Positions 1 to 7,603 of a DNA stretch of 17,928 bases are shown one piece after another. The position numbers and the translations under genes were made by a program. Numbering within the stretch: the first letter of the stretch is position 1; every line of letters starts with the position of its first letter. The notes under the pieces are model-generated. The model was given only the letters and a program-made list of their open reading frames with translations. It did not search any database and was not told where the DNA came from. Source of the stretch: Halobacteriales archaeon QS_9_68_42 (GTDB taxonomy: Archaea; Halobacteriota; Halobacteria; Halobacteriales; Haloarculaceae); contig PXSE01000148.1 of the NCBI GenBank assembly GCA_003022905.1, forward strand, positions 1-17,928, written 5' to 3'.

Positions 1-484
1 GGTGACGGTGTTGCCGCACTCGGCACACTCCAGTCCGAGCGTCGCCTCGCCGAGCCCCGGATAGCGGTCGTCGCCGACCAGCGGCGAGACGTCGACCGAT
101 TCGACCGCGCCCGTCTCGAAGGCGGGCGCGAGGTGGCGCTCGACCGCCGCGTCCGGCACCGTCGCGACGACGAACAGCCGCCCGTCGGCGGTCGCAAAGA
201 CGTGCTCGACGCCCTCGAGCCCGGCCACCGCCTCCCGAACGGTCGCCGTCTCGCCCGGCGAGGCCGACAGCGTGACCGCGAGGCGGTCGCCGTCCCGGAG
301 CCGCGAGCGGTCCATGTCCAGGGTTGAACCGCTCGATGACGCCCAGTTCGGCGAGGCGGTCGACCCGGTCGCTGACGGCCGACGGCGAGAGGTCCACCTC
401 CTCGGCCAGTTCGCTGTACGGTCGTCTGGCGTCCTCGAGCAGCAGCCGGAGCAGTCCCCGATCGGTGTCGTCGATGTCTCGCAT
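1..484 (-). pseudogene. AsnC/Lrp-family transcriptional regulator with C-terminal Cys-rich domain; frameshifted, 3' end outside window
   Basis: Minus strand from ATG at 484. The first 54 codons give an AsnC-type winged helix (MRDIDDTDRGLLRLLLEDAR... then LSPSAVSDRVDRLAELGVIERFN), which binds DNA. The reading frame then turns into arginine-rich nonsense. The true continuation (LDMDRSRLRDGDRLAVTLSA, then FVVATVPDAAVE, ending LECAECGNTVT) lies in the next frame, open from an ATG at 315 to the window edge. Removing one base from the CCC run at 321-323 restores a continuous ERF-N-LDMDRSRLR protein, as expected for haloarchaeal AsnC proteins that end in a CxxC metal-binding (TRASH-like) domain. Seen: the two frames and the junction. 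Inferred: a one-base insertion, either a real mutation or a sequencing error. Because of the high GC, neither frame contains a stop, so automated annotation may call one wrong long protein or two short ones. The gene is divergent from the halocyanin gene. The effector is unknown. Confidence 0.8.
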
Positions 485-514
485 CGGCGGGGATTGTGCG
501 GCGAGCGGCTAACG

Positions 515-520
515 AATTAT
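515..520 (-). promoter_or_regulatory. Possible TATA box of the AsnC-family gene
   Basis: Reads ATAATT on the minus strand, 31-36 bases before the ATG at 484, in the 93-base divergent spacer shared with the halocyanin gene. The position suits a leaderless or short-leader haloarchaeal promoter. The call rests on AT content and spacing only. Confidence 0.4.
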
Positions 521-546
521 GCTGTCGCGAAGGCGGCAATCCCAAC

Positions 547-554
547 GATATAAC
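547..554 (+). promoter_or_regulatory. TATA box of the halocyanin gene
   Basis: GATATAAC lies 24-31 bases before the ATG at 578, the usual spacing for leaderless haloarchaeal transcripts. It is one of few AT-rich spots in this GC-rich spacer. Confidence 0.55.
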
Positions 555-577
555 CCCATGCGGGATGACCACCGCAT

Positions 578-1231
578 ATGAGCGAGTCATCGCCGACGAC
601 GGGCGCGAACGCGGCCCGGACCGACGGGGGAGCGGGTTTAGGACGGCGCGGCCTGATGCGGGCCGGGCTCGGTGCCGCGGCGGCCATCGGTGCGACCGCG
701 GCGGCTACGCCCGCGGCCGCACAGGCCTACGGCGAGTGGATGAGCGACGTGAGCAACTACGAAGCCACGGTCGATTATACCGGCCAAGAGTCGGTCGCCG
801 TCGCGGTCGGGGTCGGGGAGAACGGCGTCCTGTTCGACCCACCGGCTATTCTGGTTGACCCAGGCACGACCGTCACCTGGGAGTGGACCGGGGAGGGCGG
901 CCAGCACAACGTCGTCCACCAGCCGGAAGGCGAGGACGGCGACCCGGCCTTCGAGTCCGGATTAAAAGAAGAAGAGGGCGCCACCTTCGAGCAAACGTTC
1001 GAGGAGGAGATCACGTTCCGGTACTACTGCAACTCCCACCGGGGCGCGGGGATGAAGGGCGTCGTCGCCGTCGGCTCGGCCGAAGACGAACTCGTCGACC
1101 CCGACCCGAGCGGCGGCCCGCTGACCACCTCGGACCTGCTCGTCTTGGCGGCCGCCGTGGCATTGGGCATCGCGCTCGTCATCGCCGTCGTCGCGGCGGC
1201 CGACAGCCCCGGCGGCGACAGGTCGGTCTGA
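578..1231 (+). CDS. Halocyanin-like blue (type 1) copper protein, Tat-exported and membrane-anchored
   Basis: 217 aa. It has a twin-arginine signal (RR at 23-24, GLMRAGLGAAAAIGA) with a probable cleavage near AAAQA (46-50). A plastocyanin/azurin-fold domain follows (about 66-166), with copper ligands visible as H110 (GGQHNVVH, H114 nearby), C151 (YYCNSH), H154 and M159 (GAGMKG). A C-terminal transmembrane helix (about 186-208) ends in a short polar tail. No lipobox cysteine is seen, so anchoring is probably through the C-terminal helix, with the copper domain outside the cell. Members of this family shuttle single electrons between membrane redox complexes and a terminal acceptor; the partner here cannot be named. 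Start chosen at the ATG that follows a well-placed TATA box. It converges with the DUF309 gene, leaving 10 bases between stops. Confidence 0.9.
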   Translation: MSESSPTTGANAARTDGGAGLGRRGLMRAGLGAAAAIGATAAATPAAAQAYGEWMSDVSNYEATVDYTGQESVAVAVGVGENGVLFDPPAILVDPGTTVTWEWTGEGGQHNVVHQPEGEDGDPAFESGLKEEEGATFEQTFEEEITFRYYCNSHRGAGMKGVVAVGSAEDELVDPDPSGGPLTTSDLLVLAAAVALGIALVIAVVAAADSPGGDRSV

Positions 1232-1241
1232 TACCGCGGCG

Positions 1242-1721
1242 CTACTCCAGTCGCTCAGCGTACTCGAGGTCGACTTCGCGGGCCTCCGGGTACCGGCCGT
1301 CGAACCGTATCTGCCAGTCGTGTAGCTCCGTCGGGTCCGACAGCGCATTCGACAGCGTCGTTCGGACCGCCAGCACGTCGACGCCGTAGAAGTCCCGCGG
1401 CACGCCTTGGAAGTACTGGAGTGCGGTCCGAAATAGCGACCGCATACCGTCGTCGTCGCCGAAGTCGAAGTGTTTGTACGCTCCCGCGGCCACCTGGACC
1501 ATCCCGTGGAGGAACTTCGACTCGGTCGTGCCGCGGCCGTACTCGTACCACTCTGCCTCGAAGCAGTCATGGGATTCGTGGTACTCGCCGGCGTTGTACA
1601 GCCGCACCCCGTGTTCGGTCGCGCGCCGCAGGGTCGCGTGCTCCCAGCGGCCGTCCGCTCGCCACCCCGTCGGGTCGCCCCGCGGCGGCCCCACCGACGG
1701 GTCGCGGGTGTGGTCGTCCAT
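1242..1721 (-). CDS. DUF309 domain-containing protein
   Basis: 159 aa. The family signature is clear in the middle: [21 protein letters not shown] (about 38-58), followed by [20 protein letters not shown] (about 70-89) and a helical tail ([16 protein letters not shown]). DUF309 proteins are small all-helical proteins of unknown biochemical role, with conserved His/Glu residues in the HExxDxxE-like helix ([10 protein letters not shown] here). The first 30 residues are rich in Pro, Asp and Arg and look disordered. It lies 30 bases downstream of the conserved hypothetical at 1752-2201 on the same strand, so the two probably form an operon. Function unknown; family call firm. Confidence 0.85.
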   Translation of the reverse strand: MDDHTRDPSVGPPRGDPTGWRADGRWEHATLRRATEHGVRLYNAGEYHESHDCFEAEWYEYGRGTTESKFLHGMVQVAAGAYKHFDFGDDDGMRSLFRTALQYFQGVPRDFYGVDVLAVRTTLSNALSDPTELHDWQIRFDGRYPEAREVDLEYAERLE

Positions 1722-1751
1722 GTTCGCCCTTGGGTCTCGGCTGTCGTAACT

Positions 1752-2201
1752 CTACAGGTTCTTGGCGATGTCGCGGAGACCTTGGTTGCGCTCGCGCTTG
1801 CTCCGTATCGCGTCGGGGGAGACGACCTCCGACAGCCCCGTCGACCGGACGTGCTCTCGGACCGTCTCGACGGCGTGGTCGTCTACCTCGAGGCCGTCGA
1901 GGTACTCGCCGACCCGCCGAAGTTCCTCGTCGGTCGCCTCCCGGCCGCCGTCGGCGCCCGTGATGGACCACGCTGTCTCACGGGTGTCGGCCTTCTCGTC
2001 GCGGAGGTACGCCCCGCCGGTCAGCACGAGCGTCCGCGTCGTCACCCACGGCACGATGTCACGGTTGCCGTACTCCAGGTCGTCGACCAGGAGTGCGGTC
2101 GCCCGCTCTGTGAGGGCGAACTGCTTGCGACCGGCCCGTCCGACGGAGACGTCGAGGTGCAACTCGCCGTCGAGGTCGACGAGATGGGGCGGCGTGGCCA
2201 T
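1752..2201 (-). CDS. Conserved haloarchaeal hypothetical protein
   Basis: 149 aa from ATG 2201 (MATPPHLVDLDGELHLDVSV). The frame is open upstream to a GTG at 2225, which would add MAPPLTTN; the ATG is preferred because the added residues are not protein-like. I do not recognise a named family. The N-terminal half looks like a beta-rich domain (LHLDVSVGRAGRKQFALT, then IVPWVTTRTLVLTGGAYLRD). The C-terminal half is helical and charged (EELRRVGEYLDGLEVDD, then IRSKRERNQGLRDIAKNL). No membrane segment, signal or cysteine. Composition and acidic bias match the neighbours, so it is very likely a real gene, co-transcribed with the DUF309 gene. It is divergent from the restriction-modification gene. 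Confidence 0.7.
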   Translation of the reverse strand: MATPPHLVDLDGELHLDVSVGRAGRKQFALTERATALLVDDLEYGNRDIVPWVTTRTLVLTGGAYLRDEKADTRETAWSITGADGGREATDEELRRVGEYLDGLEVDDHAVETVREHVRSTGLSEVVSPDAIRSKRERNQGLRDIAKNL

Positions 2202-2301
2202 GTTCGTGGTAAGTGGTGGAGCCACTTCGGTGTCCGGTTTTGGATAGCCGTACCCTCCGCCATCTATTTGTGACTTCCAGAGACGAGTATGGGTATCCTA
2301 T

Positions 2302-5300
2302 ATGAGCCAGGCTACTCTCCCCGAGCGTCCATACGTAAATTCCAATCTGTTCTCCGGCCACTATCTCGACGAACGGGTCCGCGGACGGGAGGAGTGGGAG
2401 TGCGACGACGATGCAGGGGACGCGATGGAGGAACTCCGGTCGCTCTACGAGCTGGAAGGCTCGCTGGTGGACGGATACGGCGAGGACGCACTCGTAGACA
2501 ACTGGATAGACGAAGTGCTCGATGTGCTCGGGTTTGGAACCCAGAAGGAGGTGACTATTCCCGATGGCGGCGGGTTCGTGGACGAACTGCTCTTCGAGAC
2601 CACGACCGCCCGCCGCGATGCCGCGAAGGTTTACCTCGACACAGGGGACACGACCGACCTATTCGAGCGCGGTGTCGGCATCGTCGAGGCCAAACAGTGG
2701 GATGCAGCGTTCGATGTCCAGTTCAGCGAACAGCGGCCCTACCGGAACGCCTCACACCAGACCAAACACTATCTGGAGAAAACCCCGGCGAACATTCAGT
2801 GGGGCATACTCACGAACGGACGAAAGTGGCGGCTCTACGGCACCAACGACTACGAGACTCAGACCTACTACGAAGTCGACCTCCCCGAACTGCTCGAACG
2901 CGGGGACCTGGAGGCGTTCAAGTACTTCTACGTCTTCTTCCGCTCCGAAGCGTTCCGCGAGTCGGCGGGGACGACGTTTCTGGACGAGGTCTGGTCCGAG
3001 AGCGAAACCGTCTCACAGGAACTCGGAGAGAACCTGCAGGATAACGTCTTCACTGCCCTGCGCGTACTCGGGCATGGGTTCGTCGAGACTAACGACGATC
3101 TCGATATCGACCCCAACGACGAGGAGGCCCTGGACGAACTGAAAGAGCAGTCGCTCGTGCTCCTCTATCGGCTGATGTTCGTCCTGTACGCGGAGGCGCG
3201 AGGACTGATCCACCCCGAGGGCCAGCGGGCACAGGACGACTACGAGGAGAACTTCAGCCTCGATGCGCTCCGGCTCGACATCCACGAGGAAATCGGTGAG
3301 GTCGATGACGGCTTCGCCGAGGAGTTCAGCACCTACTCGACCGGGATGTGGAGTCGGCTCGAAGACCTGTTCCGGCTCATCGACGAGGGCGAGGAAGATC
3401 TGGGTATCCCGCCATACAATGGCGGGCTGTTCGACCACGATGAGCACAATTTCCTGACCGAACACGAGGTGAGCAACCGCTATCTCGCGGAGGTCATCTA
3501 CCGGCTCTCGACCACGCAGAACGACGAAGACCGGTACGTACTCGCGGACTACGCCGACCTCGACACGCGACATCTCGGCTCGGTCTACGAGGGCCTGCTC
3601 GAACATCAGTTCCGCATCGCGCCAGAACAGTACGCGGCGGTCGCCGAGGACGACGGACAGGTCTGGAAGCCCGTCACGGCGGTCAGCGTGGCCGAAGCCG
3701 TCGAGACCGTTCCGGAAGGTGGGCTGTACGTCGTCAACGACGAGGGCGAGCGCAAGGCCACTGGTGCGTACTACACGCCCGACTACGTGGTGACCTACAT
3801 CGTCGAGGAGACGGTCGGCCCGTTAGTCGAGGAGATACGCGAGGACCTCGTAGACCAGGGGTTCGAGCCGGGCACACAGGAGTACATCGGGCCGTTCTTC
3901 CGGCGCGTGACCGACCTTCGGATTCTCGACCCCGCGATGGGGAGTGGTCACTTCCTGACGAAGGCCACCGGCTACCTATCGGAGCAGGTGATGGCCGAGG
4001 TCCGCGAAGCCGAGGAGGAGTTCGGCGTGGCGTTCGACGAACAGCACATTCGCCGCGAAATCGCCAAAGAGTGCATCTACGGTGTCGACCTGAACGGAAT
4101 GGCCGTCGAGTTGGCGAAGCTGTCGATGTGGCTGGAGACGCTGGCCGCCGACCGTCCGCTCGCCTTTCTCGACCACCACTTCAAGCAGGGCAACTCGCTC
4201 GTCGGGTCGGACATCGAGGCCATCGAGGAACTGGAATCCGATGCGGACGGCGACGGCGACCAGTACTCGCTGGCGGAGTTCGGCGCGACCCGCGAGGGAA
4301 CCATCGAGCGCCTGATGGACATCTACAGCGAGTTCCTCGCCATCGAGAATGAGACCGTCGAGGACGTGCGAGAGATGAAGCGCAAGTACGCCGAAATCGA
4401 GCAGGACGAGCTACGGCGGCGGCTCGTGGCGATGGCGAACGTCCATACCGCCGAGGGATTCGGGCTTGATGTTCCGGGGGGAGCCTACGAGCGAATGGCG
4501 AAGACGCTGGAGGATGATGACGAATGGGCCGCCCTCAAGGATACTGATTGGTTCAATACCGCACAGAGAACGGCTAATGAGCAGAACTTCTTTCACTGGA
4601 AGCTGGCGTTCCCAGAAGCCTTCTATGAGCAGGAAGGAACGACGCGGGAAGACGCAGGATTCGACGCGGTCATCGGGAACCCTCCGTACGTCAAGATTCA
4701 GAATCTCCGCCAATCCGCACCGGAGTTCGCAGACTACGCTACTCAGGAGTATGAGACCGCTTCAGGTCGGTTCGACATTTATGCTCTGTTCGTGGAACGT
4801 GGTGTTTCACTCACCAACAGTGGACGGCTCTCGTATATCCTTCCGAACAAATTTTTCGAGTCCGGTGCTGGTCAATCGCTCAGGGACTTTCTGGCGTCAA
4901 ACCAGCTACTTCAGGGAATTGCTGACTTCGGTCGCTACCAAGTTTTCGAGGGAGTCACAACATATACTTGTATCTTGACGCTCACAGCTGGAAACCAGCA
5001 GTTTAGTTACTCAGAAGTGGAGCAAGCGAGTCAAAATGGTCTTGCGAACGCTCCACGAGTCAAAATTGGCATTGACGAGCTGGACGACGGCAAGTGGGCC
5101 CTCATGGGACCGCGAGAACGACAGGTTCTCAATAAACTCCGTGAATTCGGGGCGTCCATCGGTGACCGTTCACAATACCTCTCTGAGGGTATCGTTTCAG
5201 GTGATAACGATGTTATGTTTGTCGATATATTGTCGCGTGATGGTGAGACGGTCGAAGTCAGATGCCCTGTAGATGGTAATCAATACACACTCGAATCGGA

Positions 5301-6540
5301 ATTAGTGAAGCCACTCCTTCGAGGGGATTATATCGAGCGGTTCGGTAGCTTGGACTCTACTGTGGGTGTCATTTATCCTTATGAAATCGTTGGGGGTGAG
5401 TCGAGACTCATCCCCGAGCAGAAGCTGGAATCCAACTTCCCGGAAACGTACAGCTATTTGTCCGAGTTTGAATCTCGTCTCCGCGAAAGAGGCTCCGAGA
5501 ATATGGAGTACCCGGCGTGGTACGCCCTTTGGTGTCCGCGTGAGAAACAACTGTTTGAGGCTCAGAAACTCATCGTACCCGATGTTTGCCAGCGTAGTGA
5601 GTTCACTCTTGATGACATTGGCATCTATATCGCTGATACGGCATACGGCATAGTACCGACACGAAACGAACAACGTCATCTGGAATACCTACTTGCCGTT
5701 ATGAACAGCACGTTAACGTGGTTCTTCATATATCATACAAGTCCGGTTCTGCGAGGTGATTTCCGTCGTTTCAAAACCTCGTATCTTTCTCCACTTCCGG
5801 TGCCTGATGCATCACCTGAAGCCGAGCGCGAGGCGGCCCCGACATTCGAGGAGAGCGTCCAGACGGATGAAAAATCACTAGGGGAACGTCTCTCTGACTT
5901 AGCACACGTCGCCCTCGGCCTCCACAAAGAGCGTGAAGCCATCAATGTTGAACCCCTTGACTACATCCAGCTCTACTCCGACGGCCCTGCTCTCACCGAC
6001 ATCGGCATCTACCAGCCTCCAGAGGGCGTCGGCGACACGAAACTCGCGGCCACCAAAGAGGACTACGAGAACATCCGAGTCGGCACAGTCATCTGCGACA
6101 GAAAGGGCGAGAACACAGTCGTCATCCACGCAACGGCCCGCTACAAGCCCGACGACCCCGACGCCCACGAAACCGACCAGTGGGGCTACACCGAAACCGA
6201 GCCGATGCCAGCGATGCGTCTGAGCGACCTCTCGGAGACCGAGGCCGACCTCGTGGAGGCGTTCGTGCCGGTCGCCGTCGAGGAAGCCGGTGGCTTCGCC
6301 GGGTTCCGCGAGACGGCCACGAAGACGAATTCGCTGGTCGACCGCCTAGAGGCGATAACGCTCCCCGACCCCGACGACGTGGCCGACGACCTCCAGCGGT
6401 ACCGCGAGGCAGTCGAGCGGGCGGAGGAACTCGACGAGAAGATTCGGCGCACCGACGACCTGATTGACGAAATCGTCTACGACCTGTACGGACTGACCGA
6501 CGAGGAGATTGAAATCGTCGAGGAGGCGGTGGGCAAGTGA
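2302..6540 (+). CDS. Type IIG (Eco57I-like) restriction-modification enzyme, single chain
   Basis: 1412 aa. Such enzymes cut unmodified DNA and methylate adenine at the host's own sites in one polypeptide. Order of domains: an N-terminal nuclease-like domain (about 60-215) with a PD-(D/E)xK pattern (D94 in FVDELLFE, E129-x-K131 in VEAKQW) and ILTNGRKWRLYG as in Type I HsdR-like nucleases; a helical linker (about 240-480); an N6-adenine methyltransferase core with TGAYYTP (487-493), SAM motif LDPAMGSGHF (542-551) and catalytic NPPY (793-796); then target recognition and a helical C-terminus (about 800-1412). The ATG at 2302 directly precedes SQATLPERP, and no close upstream in-frame start is convincing. 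Codons from about 4530 to 5870 are clearly more AT-rich than the rest, in line with a swapped specificity module. No separate S or R subunit and no BREX or DISARM partner is present. The recognition site cannot be read from sequence. Confidence 0.88.
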   Translation: MSQATLPERPYVNSNLFSGHYLDERVRGREEWECDDDAGDAMEELRSLYELEGSLVDGYGEDALVDNWIDEVLDVLGFGTQKEVTIPDGGGFVDELLFETTTARRDAAKVYLDTGDTTDLFERGVGIVEAKQWDAAFDVQFSEQRPYRNASHQTKHYLEKTPANIQWGILTNGRKWRLYGTNDYETQTYYEVDLPELLERGDLEAFKYFYVFFRSEAFRESAGTTFLDEVWSESETVSQELGENLQDNVFTALRVLGHGFVETNDDLDIDPNDEEALDELKEQSLVLLYRLMFVLYAEARGLIHPEGQRAQDDYEENFSLDALRLDIHEEIGEVDDGFAEEFSTYSTGMWSRLEDLFRLIDEGEEDLGIPPYNGGLFDHDEHNFLTEHEVSNRYLAEVIYRLSTTQNDEDRYVLADYADLDTRHLGSVYEGLLEHQFRIAPEQYAAVAEDDGQVWKPVTAVSVAEAVETVPEGGLYVVNDEGERKATGAYYTPDYVVTYIVEETVGPLVEEIREDLVDQGFEPGTQEYIGPFFRRVTDLRILDPAMGSGHFLTKATGYLSEQVMAEVREAEEEFGVAFDEQHIRREIAKECIYGVDLNGMAVELAKLSMWLETLAADRPLAFLDHHFKQGNSLVGSDIEAIEELESDADGDGDQYSLAEFGATREGTIERLMDIYSEFLAIENETVEDVREMKRKYAEIEQDELRRRLVAMANVHTAEGFGLDVPGGAYERMAKTLEDDDEWAALKDTDWFNTAQRTANEQNFFHWKLAFPEAFYEQEGTTREDAGFDAVIGNPPYVKIQNLRQSAPEFADYATQEYETASGRFDIYALFVERGVSLTNSGRLSYILPNKFFESGAGQSLRDFLASNQLLQGIADFGRYQVFEGVTTYTCILTLTAGNQQFSYSEVEQASQNGLANAPRVKIGIDELDDGKWALMGPRERQVLNKLREFGASIGDRSQYLSEGIVSGDNDVMFVDILSRDGETVEVRCPVDGNQYTLESELVKPLLRGDYIERFGSLDSTVGVIYPYEIVGGESRLIPEQKLESNFPETYSYLSEFESRLRERGSENMEYPAWYALWCPREKQLFEAQKLIVPDVCQRSEFTLDDIGIYIADTAYGIVPTRNEQRHLEYLLAVMNSTLTWFFIYHTSPVLRGDFRRFKTSYLSPLPVPDASPEAEREAAPTFEESVQTDEKSLGERLSDLAHVALGLHKEREAINVEPLDYIQLYSDGPALTDIGIYQPPEGVGDTKLAATKEDYENIRVGTVICDRKGENTVVIHATARYKPDDPDAHETDQWGYTETEPMPAMRLSDLSETEADLVEAFVPVAVEEAGGFAGFRETATKTNSLVDRLEAITLPDPDDVADDLQRYREAVERAEELDEKIRRTDDLIDEIVYDLYGLTDEEIEIVEEAVGK

Positions 6541-6593
6541 TGTTCGCGCCGAGCGGAGTGAGCCGCCGACGTTTTTCAACGAGGGTTCCCGCA

Positions 6594-6608
6594 GCGAGCG
6601 AAGCGAGC
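6594..6608 (-). repeat. 15-base tract GCTCGCTTCGCTCGC, copy 1
   Basis: Reverse-strand copy of a 15-mer found exactly at 8304-8318 and 11929-11943, always in non-coding DNA. Here it is the loop of a weak hairpin (GGTTCC near 6584 with GGAAACC near 6610) in the spacer after the restriction-modification gene, where it might aid termination. Confidence 0.5.
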
Positions 6609-6674
6609 GAGGAAACCGGACGCAGAAAAAGGTCGGAGGATAGATTCAAGCATGCGCGATTCGTTGCGTAGTGT

Positions 6675-6968
6675 ATGCCGAAGACAGAGTATCGGATCGT
6701 CTCCGGTGAAAACTCGGAGATTCACGGCGAACCTCACATCGAGGGCCGCCGCCTCACGGTGCGGACCATCCACGCCCGGGTCGATGGGCGTGGTCTGGAC
6801 CCGCAGACGGTAGCGGACCGACACGAGGTCGACGTCGCCGACGTGTATCAGGCATTGGCGTACTACCACGACAACCCTGATGAGATGTCCGAAGTTGAAC
6901 GCCGTCGGCAAGCGACGATCGAGAAGTACGACGATGGCTTGGTAGGGCCGGAGGATGTCGAAGAGTAG
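6675..6968 (+). CDS. DUF433 family antitoxin (VapB45-like)
   Basis: 97 aa. It shows the DUF433 pattern: HIEGRRLTVRTIHARVDGRG (21-40), then PQTVADRHEVDVADVYQALAYYHDNPDEM (43-71), which is a helix-turn-helix-like segment, and a charged tail. DUF433 proteins are commonly paired with DUF5615 PIN-like toxins, binding both the toxin and their own promoter. The stop codon overlaps the start of the DUF5615 gene (14 shared bases), supporting translational coupling and a toxin-antitoxin pair. The first 15 residues are polar and may be a flexible arm. Start ATG 6675; a slightly AT-rich stretch (GATAGATTCAAG) lies 23-34 bases upstream. Confidence 0.85.
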   Translation: MPKTEYRIVSGENSEIHGEPHIEGRRLTVRTIHARVDGRGLDPQTVADRHEVDVADVYQALAYYHDNPDEMSEVERRRQATIEKYDDGLVGPEDVEE

Positions 6969-7293
6969 CTATCGTCTTCTTCTCGACGAGAACGTAGAGC
7001 GCAGAGCGATGTACTATCTGGAGAAACGGAGCCACGACGCCGAGATGGTCGTCGATGTCGTTGAACCTCAAGCTACTGATGACGAAGTACAACAGTACGC
7101 CGAGGAGACGAACCGACTGGTTCTCACCAGTGATCAGGACTTCCTCGCCCGTGGCTGCCCGACTCTCTTTCAGGAGGACGACAAGATGTCGGCGTTCGAG
7201 GTCGCCGAAACTGTCGATGCGGTTGCTGAAGCGATGAGCCAGTCCCAGCTGATGCAGTCAGGCGGGACGAAACTCGTTGAGGACTGGCTTTAG
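6955..7293 (+). CDS. DUF5615 family PIN-like toxin
   Basis: 112 aa. DUF5615 proteins are PIN-like (Mut7-C-like) putative RNases. Visible acidic motifs are LLLDENV (D11, E12), ATDDEVQQYAEE (D42, D43, E44) and VLTSDQDF (D60, D62), which would build the metal site. ATG 6955 lies inside the end of the DUF433 antitoxin gene; a GGAGG directly abuts it, too close for a classical ribosome-binding site, so re-initiation is likely. The family role as a toxin held by DUF433 is known; activity here is inferred. Length is normal, with no sign of decay. Confidence 0.83.
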   Translation: MSKSSYRLLLDENVERRAMYYLEKRSHDAEMVVDVVEPQATDDEVQQYAEETNRLVLTSDQDFLARGCPTLFQEDDKMSAFEVAETVDAVAEAMSQSQLMQSGGTKLVEDWL

Positions 7294-7351
7294 CCGGTGC
7301 CGGCGGCGAAGTGGCCACTCTAAGAGTAGCCCAAAACTCTTGACTCGGAGG

Positions 7352-7369
7352 CGTGTATCTCGATACACG
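7352..7369 (+). promoter_or_regulatory. Perfect palindrome abutting the vapB start: probable autoregulatory operator
   Basis: CGTGTATC-TC-GATACACG, 8-base arms with a 2-base centre, ends one base before ATG 7370. An AT-rich stretch (CCAAAACTCTTGA, 7331-7343) lies where a TATA box for a leaderless transcript would be, so the palindrome would cover the transcription start. VapB-type antitoxins usually repress their own promoter through such inverted repeats. Symmetry and position are seen; the role is inferred. Confidence 0.6.
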
Positions 7370-7603
7370 ATGAAGACGGTCAGAGTAGACGAGTGGTTCC
7401 ACGAGTACCTGAAAACGGAAAAAAGAGCGGACGAGACGATGGGTGAGGCGTTGGTCCGACTGACGGGCGCACCGGGACCGGACCCTGAACTCGTGGCTGG
7501 TATCATCTCCGAGGAAAAGGGCGAAGCCATGCTGGAACGAATTGAAGAGCAGGACAAATCGAGCGTCGGCGAAGTGCGCCGGGAGATGGCAGATGATTCT
7601 TGA
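7370..7603 (+). CDS. vapB: VapB-type antitoxin
   Basis: 77 aa from ATG 7370 (MKTVRVDEWFHEYLKTEKRA). This start is chosen because it follows the palindrome and gives a typical antitoxin N-terminal strand-helix start (KTVRVDEWFHEYL); the longer frame upstream is arginine-rich and not protein-like. The acidic C-terminus (EEKGEAMLERIEEQDKSSVGEVRREMADDS) is the part that would wrap the toxin. Its end overlaps the start of the PIN toxin gene by 11 bases. It resembles the small haloarchaeal antitoxins found before PIN genes. Function follows from the context more than from sequence identity. Confidence 0.78.
   Translation: MKTVRVDEWFHEYLKTEKRADETMGEALVRLTGAPGPDPELVAGIISEEKGEAMLERIEEQDKSSVGEVRREMADDS

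Noticed and set aside
1470..2273. 267-codon open frame on the plus strand
   Set aside because: Antisense to the DUF309 gene and the conserved hypothetical. Composition is not that of a haloarchaeal acidic protein and no family is recognised; long shadow frames are expected at this GC content.
2302..6540. BREX PglX or DISARM methylase
   Set aside because: The protein has its own N-terminal PD-(D/E)xK-like domain and no PglZ, BrxC, DrmA or DrmB gene is adjacent; a stand-alone Type IIG enzyme explains it better.
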